Shown in pieces: positions 43,471 to 52,026 of a stretch of 64,000 nt of DNA; the first letter of the stretch is position 1, and the number at the start of each line of letters is the position of its first letter. The position numbers were made by a program, and so were the translations under genes. The stretch is taken from contig NZ_CP010976.1 of the NCBI RefSeq assembly GCF_000949425.1, positions 1,178,001 through 1,242,000 of the forward strand. The letters run 5' to 3'. Source of the stretch: Paenibacillus sp. IHBB 10380 (lineage in GTDB: Bacteria; Bacillota; Bacilli; Paenibacillales; Paenibacillaceae). Below the pieces are notes generated by a model. The model worked only from the letters and a program-made list of their open reading frames with translations, was not told the DNA's origin and searched no databases.

Positions 43471-43652
43471 TATGAATTAGAACCCTTAAAACGTGTTAGC
43501 TGGTAAGAACGACTATATCCCTTTGTTCTTCTCATGGTTCGACATGCCAGATTACCGATTCTGCACCGTTGACTACTTTCTTGGTTGTTACTCAATGGGG
43601 TTCATTTTTTTTGTTTTTCGATTAAAATACTGTTTATGCAATGCATTTGTAC

Positions 43653-43680
43653 AATAAAAGAGCCCCAGAAGGAGCTCTTG
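43653..43680 (-). terminator. Orphan terminator, minus strand
   Basis: On the minus strand AAGAGCTCC-TTCT-GGGGCTCTT is followed by TTATT. No minus-strand gene is visible upstream of it. The stretch 43471-44066 otherwise shows no gene; it is AT-rich. Confidence 0.5.
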
Positions 43681-44066
43681 GGTACTTGATTTTAAAATTA
43701 CTGTAAAATATACTTTCCTGTTCCTTTATATTTATTAATTTTAACTCACTAGTGAAGCATGCTTTTATCTAATTCTAACCTCATCATAATCTCCCTTTAA
43801 GGTTAATTCTCTAATACATAGACAACCCCTGTTAATACATATGTTACCTTGCTGGCGTGAGTGCTGACAGGGCATTTTTTTTGTTTTGGTAAGGAAAATT
43901 TTCCTCACCAGTGATATAGACTACATTTACACAATATCCTAAATGAATTATATTCAACAAGCTATAAATGTAAATAAATAGAGGTAATGAATATGGATGT
44001 AAGTTAATTAATTCAATACATAACCGGGATAAGTAATCTACATCTATGATGTAAAGGAGTGGGATA

Positions 44067-44690
44067 GTGCAGATTGCGAGAAATCTCTATCTATTATGTT
44101 TATTGTTGCTTTTGTTACTAATTGTTGGCTGTAATTCTAAAGGTAATTCAGAAATTCTTTCAGTTGAAGATAGTGCCTTGATAGTAACACCCGAGAAAGT
44201 AAAGGTTGAAGATCAAAAGAACGAAATAATAATCTCTTATGAGCAATTTTCAGATTTGTCAGGAAAATTAGCGAAGGACATTAGAATACCAGGCTTTAAA
44301 CTTAGAAATACTCCTATATATCCGTCTATAATGTTAGTCGATAAGGATATAACCTTTGATAAAAAGCAAAGCATTACTGTCGATGGAACTTTAGATGATT
44401 TAAGATCGACTGAACAATTACTTATTTATGAGAACGACAACCAGACCATGCAGATTCAGATTAAAATAGCATATACATCTGTTGTCATTGGGAATGAATT
44501 AGTATCATGGAATCTTTCAAGTGGATACGAGAGTACCAGCAAGGAACTATCAAACAATATAGATCTAGCTACTTTGACATATAAAAATATTATTATTACC
44601 ATTTTACAGAATGCCAAAGATCGCACAGAGCTAGAAATCACAAAGGGTGCTATTAGATCTGTAATTAAGTCGCTTAAAAATTTGCATTAA
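44067..44690 (+). CDS. Orphan lipoprotein
   Basis: A 207-residue exported lipoprotein. GTG at 44067 follows AAAGGAGTGGG. The signal peptide is a run of Leu ending IVGC (Cys near residue 22). The mature protein is rich in Ile, Asn, Lys and Asp and has no Cys or recognisable motif. Base composition is more AT-rich than the neighbouring trp genes, consistent with foreign origin. It lies between copies B and C of the miniature element. Function unknown. Confidence 0.65.
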   Translation: MQIARNLYLLCLLLLLLLIVGCNSKGNSEILSVEDSALIVTPEKVKVEDQKNEIIISYEQFSDLSGKLAKDIRIPGFKLRNTPIYPSIMLVDKDITFDKKQSITVDGTLDDLRSTEQLLIYENDNQTMQIQIKIAYTSVVIGNELVSWNLSSGYESTSKELSNNIDLATLTYKNIIITILQNAKDRTELEITKGAIRSVIKSLKNLH

Positions 44691-44729
44691 ACAAACAACC
44701 GTTAAGAACACCAAAATGTATAGGAATAA

Positions 44730-44945
44730 TCAGATGGAATATATCTTGATTCTTATAATATAAGTGGGTTTGGAGTAATTGGAGGCTCTGTATCTGGTAT
44801 TGTTAGTGATAGTGGTCTTAACTATTATATAGCAAAATTAATTAACTGGGCTAGCTGTCTCTACATCAGGTACATTTCCGTGGGTACCCTAATATTTGTG
44901 TTATATTTTTTGGAGGTGTTAAATTTTGAATTATTGTTTGTCTAA
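44730..44945 (+). pseudogene. Possible remnant of a Gly-rich protein C-terminus
   Basis: A 71-codon open stretch without a usable start, reading ISGFGVIGGSVSGIVSDSG in its first part, then a hydrophobic tail, ending at TAA 44943. The Gly/Ser pattern resembles the ends of some secreted toxins or bacteriocins, but no family can be named. It overlaps the next gene by 20 bases in another frame. Confidence 0.2.
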
Positions 44946-45495
44946 TAATCCTTCTTTAATTTTTAATTATCTCATATATCTAGATATGACTTATATCGAA
45001 GAAAAGCATAATGTATCTAAAGTTCTACACAAGGATTTCCTTCATTTGTCTCAACAATATTGGGAAAGGTTAATTCTAGGTTTTGTTCCTAATTCTAATG
45101 ACTGTACAAATAAAGATTTTGTAGAGTGGGATCTTACACATATAAAAGATAGAAATATAAACATAAGGTCTTTATTTGTGAATGAGGACTTTTATGAGAA
45201 TTCATGGAATGATTTTTTTGATATTTGGTACACAGAACCAAATAGCTTACAGTACAAATTAGATACACTAACTGGCGAATCTATACCCGTTATCGGAGAT
45301 CTACTTATGGCTAAATGCGAAATTGAAGGATTAAAGTTGGACAGAAATTTAGCTATTCAAGTATTGTTTGACGAAAAACCTTTTTTTAATGAAAATATAC
45401 AAAATAAGAACTTCATTTTTGCTACCTTAGAAGAATTTCAATCTCAAGCATACGATCTAATTATAGATAGAATCATTAACGTATTAAGGAAATGA
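44926..45495 (+). CDS. Orphan acidic protein, immunity-like
   Basis: A 189-residue cytosolic protein. TTG at 44926 lies seven bases behind GGAGGTG. It is acidic, rich in Asn, Asp, Phe, Tyr and Leu, and has no signal peptide or membrane helix. This composition and its size are common in immunity proteins that follow toxin genes, and a possible toxin remnant lies just upstream, but this is inference. AT-rich. Function unknown. Confidence 0.6.
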   Translation: MNYCLSNNPSLIFNYLIYLDMTYIEEKHNVSKVLHKDFLHLSQQYWERLILGFVPNSNDCTNKDFVEWDLTHIKDRNINIRSLFVNEDFYENSWNDFFDIWYTEPNSLQYKLDTLTGESIPVIGDLLMAKCEIEGLKLDRNLAIQVLFDEKPFFNENIQNKNFIFATLEEFQSQAYDLIIDRIINVLRK

Positions 45496-45502
45496 TGGAT
45501 TG

Positions 45503-45836
45503 TCAAGCCAAGTGCAACAGGGTTTCCGTGAATGATTTGTGAGTGGTCTTCCAACTGAGGCCTTCTCTTGGCTTGTTGTTAATGAGAGTGAGGGCCCTTG
45601 CCAGCTCACCATCATCATCTCTGCTTTAAAAAATAACTCACCTATGAGGGGCCATTTCCGTTCTCATTGGAACCAACCACGCTGCCAGGATGAATTGGGA
45701 TCAGGCATTTTAATTCCCGTATACAGTCGTGTCTTTCGTTCGATGAAGGTCGCAACACAAGCCTTACTTTTCCCACGGCTGGAGACTATCGTATTAAGCT
45801 CCCTATGTCCGAATATCTCGGGGGATCGAATTTAAA
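45503..45836 (-). pseudogene. IS30-family transposase remnant
   Basis: Read on the minus strand from 45836, the first frame gives SPEIFGHRELNTIVSSRGKS and ACVATFIERKTRLYTGIKMPD, then after a deletion NSSWQRG, then with frame shifts NENGNG and finally LINNKPREGLSWKTTHKSF and LLHLA before the stop at 45503. These are the conserved GHxE, ERKTR, SSWQRGTNEN and LNNRPRK regions of IS30 transposases. N-terminus and much of the catalytic core are gone. Confidence 0.75.
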
Positions 45837-45862
45837 AAAGGAACTTCAAAGTTTAGTTGAAA

Positions 45863-45954
45863 AACTTACAGTTTCAGGATAGGAGTCTCCACACCTATCC
45901 TGAAACTGTATTGCTCTAAGAGCAATGGCCCATAATGTAGCGGTCTTTTTTTTT
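45863..45954 (+). ncRNA. Candidate small RNA, copy 2
   Basis: Related to the unit at 42820: shared ACTTACAGT at the start, then a perfect 15-bp hairpin CAGTTTCAGGATAGG (45869-45883) with CCTATCCTGAAACTG (45894-45908), TTGCTC-TAA-GAGCAA (45911-45925), then a partly decayed GCGGTC terminator and T run. No consensus promoter precedes it; the IS30 remnant ends just upstream. Confidence 0.45.
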
Positions 45955-46042
45955 CTTCATCGTAACGAGAGATTAAGAATACTATTTGTTGATATTACCC
46001 ACTACCAGATAACTGACGAATTTTTATCGGCTCTAATTCATA

Positions 46043-46270
46043 ATCAGTGCTTACAGAAAATAGAAATCTATGCTGATCGTAGCGGAGAGGATGGAATTGT
46101 CGTGGAGAAGCGTAGCGTTCGCCTTTGCCCCTGAATTTTTACCGCAAAGAGCGGTAGATTCAAAAAAAATTGGGGGCAACAGCGATCGGAAGGACAATCC
46201 ATCCGCGTAGCGGTTAATAAAGAAATCTGAGGGCAACAGCGATCGTAAGAATAATCCGTCATCGTAGTGG
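46043..46270. mobile_element. Miniature palindromic element, copy C, with a chimeric end
   Basis: Inverted relative to copy B. The left host-repeat half (46043-46084) is followed by a 123-bp element at 46085-46207 between TAGCG at 46080-46084 and 46208-46212. It lacks exactly the 40 bp segment containing the TTTCC...GGAAAG hairpin of copy B. To the right, 46208-46262 matches half of copy A, so this is a recombinant of two types. Confidence 0.7.
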
Positions 46271-46346
46271 TCTTCATTCACCTGTCCTTTCAAGCACTCA
46301 TTTTAGTATTGAGCCAAACGAATTTGGAGTATTTATTTTTTACACT

Positions 46347-46382
46347 TGCTTGTTATATATATATGCGATATATTGCATATAT
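46347..46382 (+). promoter_or_regulatory. Promoter and operator-like palindrome of the GntR gene
   Basis: TTGCTT (46347-46352), 16 bases, TATATT (46369-46374). A palindrome ATATATGC-N8-GCATATAT at 46359-46382 covers the -10 and start region. It is a good candidate for the binding site of the GntR protein encoded 34 bases later. Confidence 0.55.
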
Positions 46383-46415
46383 GAAATGATAGAAGATGCA
46401 TGAAGGAGGTAGAAC

Positions 46416-47081
46416 ATGCCTATTCCTAATGATTTTTTGGCACCGAATAGAATGTCTGCTAAAGAAAGAGCATTATCACAAATTCAAAGATGGATCATTG
46501 ATGGAACGCTACAACCTAAGGAACAATTAATTGATGCTGATTTAGCTGAAGCACTAGGGGTCAGTAGAACACCTATTAGAGAGGCACTGCTACTACTTGA
46601 AGCACAAGGGCTCGTTGAGGTACATCCCGGTAAAGCTACAAGAGTCAAGGATATAGAAAAGAACGACATTCTAAAAATGTATCCTGTTCTTGCCACTTTA
46701 CATGCTTTAGCTGCTGAATTAACAACTTCGCTGATTCTACCGGAACAGATTGAACAGTTAAAGGCGCTGAATGCACAGTTCTCAGAGTCTATAGAAAATA
46801 ATGAACCATATCAAGCAATGGAGTTCGATGAGCAGTTTCACAATCTTATAGTAGAGATCTCAGATAACATGTATATTTCTTCGTTTAGTTCATCAATACA
46901 AATTCATATTCGTCGATTTAAGTATGTGTTTCTTAAGCAACACGAGACCAACACTTATAATTCTGTTCAGGAGCATGCTGCCATTATTGAGGCAATGGAG
47001 AAGCATGATGAGGCTAAGGCTTCTACAATCATGAAGCAAAATTTATTGAGACCGATGAGTGAGTTGTACACCTTAATTTAA
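46416..47081 (+). CDS. GntR-family regulator, FadR subfamily (FCD)
   Basis: A 221-residue repressor-type protein. The N-terminal winged helix (about residues 13-80) has [25 protein letters not shown], the classic GntR recognition motif. The C-terminal all-helical FCD domain (about 88-215) contains the metal/ligand His and Asp pattern, with His in [13 protein letters not shown]. The ligand is unknown. It precedes ilvD by 26 bases, so it may control ilvD as well as itself. ATG follows GAAGGAGG. Confidence 0.85.
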   Translation: MPIPNDFLAPNRMSAKERALSQIQRWIIDGTLQPKEQLIDADLAEALGVSRTPIREALLLLEAQGLVEVHPGKATRVKDIEKNDILKMYPVLATLHALAAELTTSLILPEQIEQLKALNAQFSESIENNEPYQAMEFDEQFHNLIVEISDNMYISSFSSSIQIHIRRFKYVFLKQHETNTYNSVQEHAAIIEAMEKHDEAKASTIMKQNLLRPMSELYTLI

Positions 47082-47107
47082 ATTCTGAATGGGAGTTGAG
47101 TGGAACG

Positions 47108-48799
47108 ATGACGGTTAAAAAAGATTTGCGAACACGCAGTAAAGATATAAGTGAAGGTGTAAATCGGGTTCCTAACCGTGCAATGCTTCGGGCTGTTGGG
47201 TTTACAGATGAGGATTTCAAGAAACCGATGATCGGTGTAGCAAGTACATGGAGTGAAGTCACGCCTTGTAATATGCACATTGATGTATTAGCCCGTGATG
47301 CAAAAAAAGGTATTCAAGAACAGGGCGGTGCTCCGCTCATCTTTAATACAATCACCGTATCAGATGGTATTTCTATGGGACATGATGGAATGCTGTTTTC
47401 TTTACCTAGCCGCGAGGTCATTGCAGATTCCATTGAAATTGTCGTGAATGCTGAACGCTTTGATGGATTGGTAGCCATTGGGGGTTGTGATAAGAATACT
47501 CCGGCTTGTTTGATGGCTATAGGAAGGATGAACATCCCTTCTGTCTATGTATACGGAGGAACGATTCAACCGGGTAAGATTGATGGAAAAGATGTGGATA
47601 TCGTAACTGCTTTTGAAGCCGTTGGGCAGTATCATCAAGGGAAAATAAATGAGGAAGAGTTGCACAAAGTTGAATGTAATGTCTGTCCTGGTGCTGGTGC
47701 TTGCGGGGGAATGTATACAGCGAACACGATGGCTTCGGCTGCTGAAGCTCTAGGTATGGCTTTGCCTGGGTCTTCATCGACACCAGCGATCTCGCCTGGG
47801 AAAGCTGAGGAATGTATACGAGCAGGGGAGGCTATTCTAGGGCTTCTAGAACAGAATATTCTACCAAGAGATATCATGACCAAGAACGCATTTGAAAATG
47901 CGATTACCGTGGTTATGGCACTTGGAGGATCGACGAATGCTTTTCTTCACTTACTAGCCATTGCTCATTCCGTTGAGGTAGATCTAACATTGGACGATTT
48001 TGATAGAATCCGGTTAAGAGTTCCGCATCTAGCAGACCTAAAACCAAGCGGTAAGTATGTGATGCAGGATCTTAATGATATCGGTGGTGTGCCGGGGGTT
48101 ATGAAATTATTGTTGGAAGAAGGTCTGTTGCACGGGGATTGTCTGACGGTCACAGGTAAAACAATAGCTGAGAATCTGGCTTCCATTCCTCCGTTACAAG
48201 AAAATCAACAAGTGATTCGTTCCTTTGATAATCCTTTGAAAACGACTGGACCGTTAGTTGTATTAAAAGGTAATCTTGCACCTGATGGTGCTGTAGCTAA
48301 AATGTCAGGTTTGAAGAATCTTCGTTTTGAGGGACCTGCTCGTGTTTATAATAGTGAAAATGATGCAACGGATGCGATCGTTAAGGATGAGATCATTAAA
48401 GGGGATGTTGTTGTTATCCGTTATGCAGGTCCGAAGGGTGGACCAGGAATGCCGGAGATGCTTTCTCTGACAGCTTTGCTAGTAGGCAAGGGATTAGGTG
48501 GAGAAGTAGCCCTAATTACTGACGGACGTTTCTCAGGGGGATCACATGGTTTCGTTGTAGGACATGTTGCGCCGGAAGCACAGGTTGGAGGTCCAATTGC
48601 ACTATTAGAAACGGGTGATTTGGTCACCATTGATAGTGAAACACAAGAACTGAAATTTGATGTTACACCCGAACAATTGGAAGCTAGACGAAAGAATTGG
48701 ATTAAACCTAGCCCAAGGTTCACATCAGGCGTCTTATCGAAATATGCGCGATTAGTATCTTCCGCTTCCAAAGGGGCAGTAACGGATTTAGATATTTAG
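47108..48799 (+). CDS. ilvD: Dihydroxy-acid dehydratase family protein (IlvD)
   Basis: A 563-residue Fe-S dehydratase of the IlvD/Edd family. Cluster Cys residues are in [10 protein letters not shown] (near residues 121-130) and in [20 protein letters not shown] (near 189-208). ILVD converts dihydroxy-acids to 2-keto acids in valine/isoleucine synthesis; sugar-acid dehydratases share the fold. Pairing with a FadR-type GntR gene outside an ilv operon leaves a sugar-acid role possible. ATG at 47108 is used; the ribosome site GGGAG is 12 bases away. Confidence 0.85.
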   Translation: MTVKKDLRTRSKDISEGVNRVPNRAMLRAVGFTDEDFKKPMIGVASTWSEVTPCNMHIDVLARDAKKGIQEQGGAPLIFNTITVSDGISMGHDGMLFSLPSREVIADSIEIVVNAERFDGLVAIGGCDKNTPACLMAIGRMNIPSVYVYGGTIQPGKIDGKDVDIVTAFEAVGQYHQGKINEEELHKVECNVCPGAGACGGMYTANTMASAAEALGMALPGSSSTPAISPGKAEECIRAGEAILGLLEQNILPRDIMTKNAFENAITVVMALGGSTNAFLHLLAIAHSVEVDLTLDDFDRIRLRVPHLADLKPSGKYVMQDLNDIGGVPGVMKLLLEEGLLHGDCLTVTGKTIAENLASIPPLQENQQVIRSFDNPLKTTGPLVVLKGNLAPDGAVAKMSGLKNLRFEGPARVYNSENDATDAIVKDEIIKGDVVVIRYAGPKGGPGMPEMLSLTALLVGKGLGGEVALITDGRFSGGSHGFVVGHVAPEAQVGGPIALLETGDLVTIDSETQELKFDVTPEQLEARRKNWIKPSPRFTSGVLSKYARLVSSASKGAVTDLDI

Positions 48800-48830
48800 G
48801 AAACAAATTGAGTTCGAAGTATATGAATTC

Positions 48831-48905
48831 AGTTATTGGGTTAGGAAGTTGATCTCACCCAATAACTGGCACTTGGTTTAGACACCTGAAAGGGTGTCTT
48901 TTTTG
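48831..48905 (+). terminator. Tandem hairpins ending ilvD
   Basis: AGTTATTGGGT (48831-48841) pairs with ACCCAATAACT (48857-48867). A second hairpin, AGACACC (48880-48886) with GGTGTCT (48893-48899) and a T run, is the intrinsic terminator. Confidence 0.85.
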
Positions 48906-49060
48906 TTTGTAAAGAGGGATATATAGCTTTTAGTGAGTATTATAATGGAATAAGTACAAAGTGGTTTACATATTAGTGTAATAGGAATATAATTACATTA
49001 TTTCTACATGGAATTAAAAGGTTTATTTAACAAAATAAGTGTAGGAGGAGTGTGGATGAG

Positions 49061-49723
49061 ATGAATGATAGAAGTCAGAAGATAAGCAATCCCCTAACCA
49101 TTGTCGGTATTTTTGCTGGGTTAGCGGAAGTGGCAGGTACGGTTGCCCTAGGCCTAATTGCGCAGGATATTCAAAAAGTATTTATTTGGTTTGTAATGCT
49201 TTTTCCTATTATTTTAGTGCTTGCTTTTTTTGTTCTATTATGGTTTAAGCCACAGTCTTTATATGCACCGAGCGATTATAAGAACGAAGAGAATTTTGTT
49301 AGTATCATGGACAAGACCAAATCGGTAAAGGAACAAATTGAAGAGGCTTTACAATCTGTGAACAACTCAAAGTTAGAGTTACAGCAACTAGCAGAAGGTG
49401 AAGCCATCGATAAGAATCAGAAGGAACAAATCATAGCGAATAACAACGAATATTTGGAAGGGCTTACAAAAAATTTAATAAGCATCCAAGAAACAGTGAC
49501 AGACCTTACGACGAGTCCATTGAATGAACTTCCATTCCTTACTGAAAGTGAATTTGAGATTTATCTTATAATATCTCAGAATCCACGTATACCTGTAACG
49601 GATCTTTGCGAAATAGCTGGGTCAAGCACTAAATTTATACAGAATAAACTCAAGTCACTAATTGACATTAACATCGTAAAGGCAGAGTTAATCAATGAAG
49701 TATCATTATATAGCACTGTTTAA
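49061..49723 (+). CDS. Membrane protein with coiled coil and winged-helix-like tail
   Basis: A 220-residue protein. ATG at 49061 is ten bases behind GGAGGAG; the GTG at 49052 is too close. Two membrane helices (about residues 10-32 and 38-60) are followed by a Gln/Glu/Asn-rich probable coiled coil (about 80-145). The C-terminal 60 residues, FEIYLIISQNPRIPVTDLCEIAG onward, read as a winged helix of the MarR/LexA kind. An unusual domain order; function unknown, perhaps a membrane-tethered regulator or sensor. Confidence 0.65.
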   Translation: MNDRSQKISNPLTIVGIFAGLAEVAGTVALGLIAQDIQKVFIWFVMLFPIILVLAFFVLLWFKPQSLYAPSDYKNEENFVSIMDKTKSVKEQIEEALQSVNNSKLELQQLAEGEAIDKNQKEQIIANNNEYLEGLTKNLISIQETVTDLTTSPLNELPFLTESEFEIYLIISQNPRIPVTDLCEIAGSSTKFIQNKLKSLIDINIVKAELINEVSLYSTV

Positions 49724-49762
49724 AGGTGCTAACTGTAAGCTTCCTTGATTCCTAGGCAGTGA

Positions 49763-49787
49763 AGCCACTCGAAAGAGTGGTTTTTTT
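49763..49787 (+). terminator. Terminator
   Basis: CCACTC-GAAA-GAGTGG (49765-49780) followed by seven T. Confidence 0.9.
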
Positions 49788-49806
49788 GCGTAATGGTGCA
49801 TATAAA

Positions 49807-49846
49807 TAGAATGAACTAAGGTTGCGTTTGTCTTTGGTTCATTCTA
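49807..49846. other. Isolated stem-loop in the gap before the sigma-factor gene
   Basis: TAGAATGAAC (49807-49816) pairs perfectly with GTTCATTCTA (49837-49846); wobble pairs extend it. No T run follows. The gap 49788-50122 otherwise holds a GCGGT-TAT-ACCGC hairpin near 50024-50036 and no gene. Confidence 0.5.
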
Positions 49847-50122
49847 TCTGTATAGATTGAATGCATTGAAATTACGAGCCGAATCTCTTAAAATATCATA
49901 ATAACGACTATAGAAATGATTATGTTCGTAGATTATGATACAATGAAAAGGTAATTTTGTTATTTCAATGGGAATTTTGTCAATACATAGACTTGGAATG
50001 TCGAATTTTATAATTTATAGCTAGCGGTTATACCGCAACTTTTGCGTGCCTGCTTCGGTCCTATTTTTGATGTGGATAGAAGCGGGGATAAGCGAATGGA
50101 TGGGCGAGGAGGGCGCACTCAG

Positions 50123-50716
50123 ATGACGGATTCCCAACTGATCCGAGAAATAAAAGAGGGCAACGTCGAATTATTCTCAGAATTAATGAGTCGTTATCAA
50201 CGGAAAATATTGGCTTTTGTATACCATATGTTGAAGAGTTCTAATATGGAGCTCGTGGCAGAGGATCTTTGCTCTGAAACTTTCTATAAGGCGTTTCGTA
50301 GCTTGAATACGTTCAGAGAAGTGGATGCTTCTTTTTCTACTTGGCTATACACGATTGCTCGGAATACAGTACTCAGTGAACTTCGGAAACAACGTAGTAG
50401 TAATATTTCATTGGATGAAAGTGGGTATGTTCCTGTTGCACCAAGTGAGGTAGCACCTGAACAGGCTATTCTACGTAATGAAAAAGTGAATCTAGTTAGA
50501 AATGCCATTAATAGTTTACCGGAAAAGCAACGTTCCGCATTGATACTACGTGAATATGATCAACTAGACTATCAAGAGATAGCTAAGATACTGGATCAAA
50601 GTGTGAGTTCTGTTAAATCCTTGCTTTTTCGTGCGAGATCAAGTATAAAGGTTCAAATGGAGCCATATTTTTATGACCATATTTATGAAGAATATGAAGG
50701 GATGACAAGCAGATGA
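50123..50716 (+). CDS. RNA polymerase sigma factor, ECF subfamily
   Basis: A 197-residue sigma-70 family protein. ATG at 50123 follows GCGAGGAGGG. Region 2 covers about residues 10-80 (AEDLCSETFYKAFRSLNTF and FSTWLYTIARNTVLSELRK), and region 4 about 125-180 (LPEKQRSALILREYDQLDYQEIA). The next gene, overlapping as ATGA, encodes a zinc-binding anti-sigma-like protein, a standard ECF pair. Target genes are unknown. Confidence 0.92.
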   Translation: MTDSQLIREIKEGNVELFSELMSRYQRKILAFVYHMLKSSNMELVAEDLCSETFYKAFRSLNTFREVDASFSTWLYTIARNTVLSELRKQRSSNISLDESGYVPVAPSEVAPEQAILRNEKVNLVRNAINSLPEKQRSALILREYDQLDYQEIAKILDQSVSSVKSLLFRARSSIKVQMEPYFYDHIYEEYEGMTSR

Positions 50717-51315
50717 AATGCTGGGAGGCTCAGGAATTATTCGGGTTAATGTGGGATTTGCCAGTAGACGACCCGAGACGACTGATGTTGCAACAACATT
50801 TGTCGACCTGCAGCGATTGTGCGGCTGAATTTCAGTTATGGGAAGAAAGCCATCATCTGATCCAAATTTTGAGTGATGAAGAAGTCACAGACACACAACT
50901 GGAAACAATGAACCGTAATGTTATGGACCGAATATACCGTGAGTCACCTTGGCTTATTCAAGATCATAGCAAACCGTTTGAGGTATCTGGTATTACTCGA
51001 AGACATCTGTCGATGTGGATTGCAGGATGTTTAATGTTGTTCCTCGTTAGTTTCTTGTTTTTTATGATGATGGGGAATCCATCTCCAGAAGAGACACCTT
51101 CTGCGAATGGAATTCTACCGACTGGAATTGCTGGAAGTTCAACCTTGCTGCAACAACAAGAGAAACTTAATCTTCCTGATCTGAATAGTGGAATTATTGA
51201 ACCTCTTGTCGTTACTATGGGTCCCTCGCACCCACAATATTGGATGTTGTTATCCATTCTAAGTGTGGCTCTGGCATTGTTTTCTTTAAGAAGATTAAGT
51301 CGTATTCGAAGGTAG
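50713..51315 (+). CDS. Anti-sigma factor-like zinc-finger membrane protein
   Basis: A 200-residue protein. The N-terminal zinc-finger (zf-HC2) is HLSTCSDC near residues 29-36 with an upstream Cys3, the ZAS pattern of anti-sigma factors. One membrane helix is at about 98-118; a second hydrophobic stretch is at about 175-190, just before a basic C-terminus. It should hold the sigma factor encoded immediately upstream. Release may involve proteolysis at the membrane, but no cleavage motif can be identified. Confidence 0.85.
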   Translation: MKCWEAQELFGLMWDLPVDDPRRLMLQQHLSTCSDCAAEFQLWEESHHLIQILSDEEVTDTQLETMNRNVMDRIYRESPWLIQDHSKPFEVSGITRRHLSMWIAGCLMLFLVSFLFFMMMGNPSPEETPSANGILPTGIAGSSTLLQQQEKLNLPDLNSGIIEPLVVTMGPSHPQYWMLLSILSVALALFSLRRLSRIRR

Positions 51316-51348
51316 TATATACCTTATTTATATTAAGGAGTGACAACG

Positions 51349-51936
51349 ATGAGAATGGGCTTAATCCGGCATGGTCTGACGGACTGGAATGTGTCCGGCA
51401 AAATTCAAGGGCAAAGCGATATTCCTTTAAATGAAGAGGGTAAGAGGCAGGCTATGGCTCTTGGAGAGCGCTTATTGATTGAATCTTACCAGTGGGACTA
51501 TGTCATCAGTAGTGGTCTATCACGAGCTGTTGAGACGGCAAATATCATTGCTACCAAGCTATCTCTACCTATGTTAGAAACGGATGAACGTCTGTTAGAA
51601 CGGTCTTTCGGACAAGTAGAAGGATTCACAGCGGAGCAACGGGAGAGCACATGGGGTAAGGAATGGAATCTTCTAGAACTAGGACAAGAGAAGAACGAAG
51701 CCATTCAAGCCCGTGGGTTGGCATTTATGGAAGAGATGTGGGAACGGTACCCAGATAAGAACATACTTGTCATCAGTCATGGAGGTTTCTTAGCACAGCT
51801 TTTTACTGCGCTCTATAAGGATCAGTATGTGGAGAGAATCGGTAATTTATCGCTTACGATTCTGGAAAAGGAAGACCTGAAATGGATGCCACTTCTATAT
51901 AATTGTACGCGTCATTTACTGGAGAGTCCGAAATAA
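51349..51936 (+). CDS. Histidine phosphatase family protein
   Basis: A 195-residue phosphatase of the phosphoglycerate-mutase-like superfamily. ATG at 51349 lies eight bases behind AAGGAG and gives MRMGLIRHGLTDWN, with the catalytic RHG at residues 7-9 (LIRHG). ISSGLSRAVETA and the second catalytic His in VISHGGFL near 142 are present. Substrate not evident; broad-specificity phosphatase or cobalamin/phosphoglycerate role are options. Follows the sigma operon by 33 bases. Confidence 0.87.
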   Translation: MRMGLIRHGLTDWNVSGKIQGQSDIPLNEEGKRQAMALGERLLIESYQWDYVISSGLSRAVETANIIATKLSLPMLETDERLLERSFGQVEGFTAEQRESTWGKEWNLLELGQEKNEAIQARGLAFMEEMWERYPDKNILVISHGGFLAQLFTALYKDQYVERIGNLSLTILEKEDLKWMPLLYNCTRHLLESPK

Positions 51937-51961
51937 CCCAAACGTTTGGGTTATTTTTTTT
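51932..51961. terminator. Terminator, perfect palindrome
   Basis: AATAACCCAAAC and GTTTGGGTTATT form an uninterrupted 24-base palindrome (51932-51955) that starts inside the phosphatase stop region and runs into T. Confidence 0.9.
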
Positions 51962-52026
51962 GTGAACTTGGAATAAAAATTGAAATAAATCCCATAATGG
52001 TAGTAAAACGGCGAGGACGATCACCC

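Noticed and set aside
45539..45835. A 98-codon plus-strand frame
   Set aside because: It is antisense to clear IS30 transposase remnants on the minus strand.
45925..46293. Several frames of 69-80 codons on both strands
   Set aside because: They fall on the terminator unit and the palindromic element copy C, whose repeats create open frames by symmetry.
46300..46415. T-box or other riboswitch upstream of ilvD/GntR
   Set aside because: No T-box sequence (GGTGGNACCGCG type) or specifier stem; the palindrome is better explained as a DNA operator.
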